Source: a virus | Direction: 5' to 3' (one strand) | IMG/VR virus record: IMGVR_UViG_3300048839_000451 | Span: 1-37,875 of that record | DNA length: 37,875 nucleotides | The notes under the pieces: model-generated | Told to the model about the DNA's origin: nothing | Database searches by the model: none | The model's input: the letters and a program-made list of their open reading frames with translations, nothing else | Shown here: piece by piece, positions 37,789 through 37,875 of the stretch | Layout: each line of letters opens with the position of its first letter | Numbering within the stretch: position 1 is the stretch's first letter | Program-made: the position numbers and the translations under genes

Positions 37789-37875
37789 TCAGTCACCGTA
37801 GCTGCACAGGTCTTTGTACGCCACTAGCATCGCTACAACGTCGCCAGATGCCGCAGCCCGCTCTGCCGCTGCTAG
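37789..37875 (-). CDS. Partial hypothetical protein (C-terminal end only)
   Basis: The last 28 codons of a gene entering from beyond the window edge: LAAAERAAASGDVVAMLVAY then KDLCSYGD and stop. A degenerate copy of its 3' end is at 33430-33457. A short Ala-rich helix precedes the conserved YGD end. Upstream of the Ala-rich paralogue B in the same direction, so probably the same operon. No function can be assigned. Confidence 0.55.
   Translation of the reverse strand, partial: LAAAERAAASGDVVAMLVAYKDLCSYGD

Noticed and set aside
1-37875. Simple direct terminal repeat of a linear phage genome
   Set aside because: The match to the first 120 bases is at 37261-37380, not at the last bases, so a plain terminal redundancy does not fit.
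1-37875. tRNA, rRNA, integrase/attachment site, toxin-antitoxin or transposase
   Set aside because: Read for these on both strands; no cloverleaf, recombinase catalytic pattern or IS inverted repeats could be supported.

Overview
The window is almost an entire genome of a lambda-like siphophage (HK97-type head, long non-contractile tail) of a GC-rich Gram-negative host, most likely a proteobacterium. The evidence is a full packaging, capsid and tail gene order, a lambda-style replication pair, a RecT/YqaJ recombination pair, and a nested Rz/Rz1 spanin pair that only makes sense with an outer membrane. No tRNA, rRNA, CRISPR array, insertion sequence, integrase or CI-type repressor with a peptidase domain is visible, so the lifestyle is undecided.

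Layout. A divergent control region at about 5.28-5.73 kb separates two transcription directions. Leftward (minus strand, 5278 to 1) runs an early operon: two hypotheticals, a 23-unit pentapeptide-repeat protein, a small membrane protein, YqaJ exonuclease, RecT, a winged-helix regulator and an Ala-rich protein. Rightward (plus strand, 5735 to 33342) runs a Cro-like regulator, small early proteins, an O-like replisome organiser, a P-like helicase loader, RusA, a possible Q-like late regulator, HNH, TerS, TerL, portal, protease, major capsid protein, an unusual four-gene glycosyltransferase/methyltransferase cassette, head-tail connectors, tail tube, frameshifted tail chaperones, tape measure, a lambda/GTA-type tail tip set (DUF2460, DUF2163, NlpC/P60, 1183-residue tip protein), two putative receptor-binding proteins, and a lysis cassette. 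Right of a terminator at 33.4 kb, minus-strand genes (37.9 to 33.5 kb) encode small hypotheticals, a C5 DNA methyltransferase, a small membrane protein and a P-loop kinase.

Topology. Genes at both window ends run leftward. The first 120 bases are identical to 37261-37380, and joining the window there gives one continuous leftward operon. The simplest reading is a circular or circularly permuted genome of about 37.3 kb. The last ~0.5 kb would then be either a true second copy of an Ala-rich gene or a strain variant.

How it works together. Back-to-back promoters drive early leftward recombination genes and rightward regulation and replication genes. A candidate late promoter after the Q-like gene would then drive packaging, morphogenesis and lysis. 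Hairpin terminators after the capsid gene and before the tail tube gene probably tune the amounts of structural proteins. The most unusual part is the block of DUF115/MptE-like, DxD glycosyltransferase, SAM methyltransferase and second DxD glycosyltransferase genes inserted between the capsid and connector genes, which could be a virion- or surface-modifying system.
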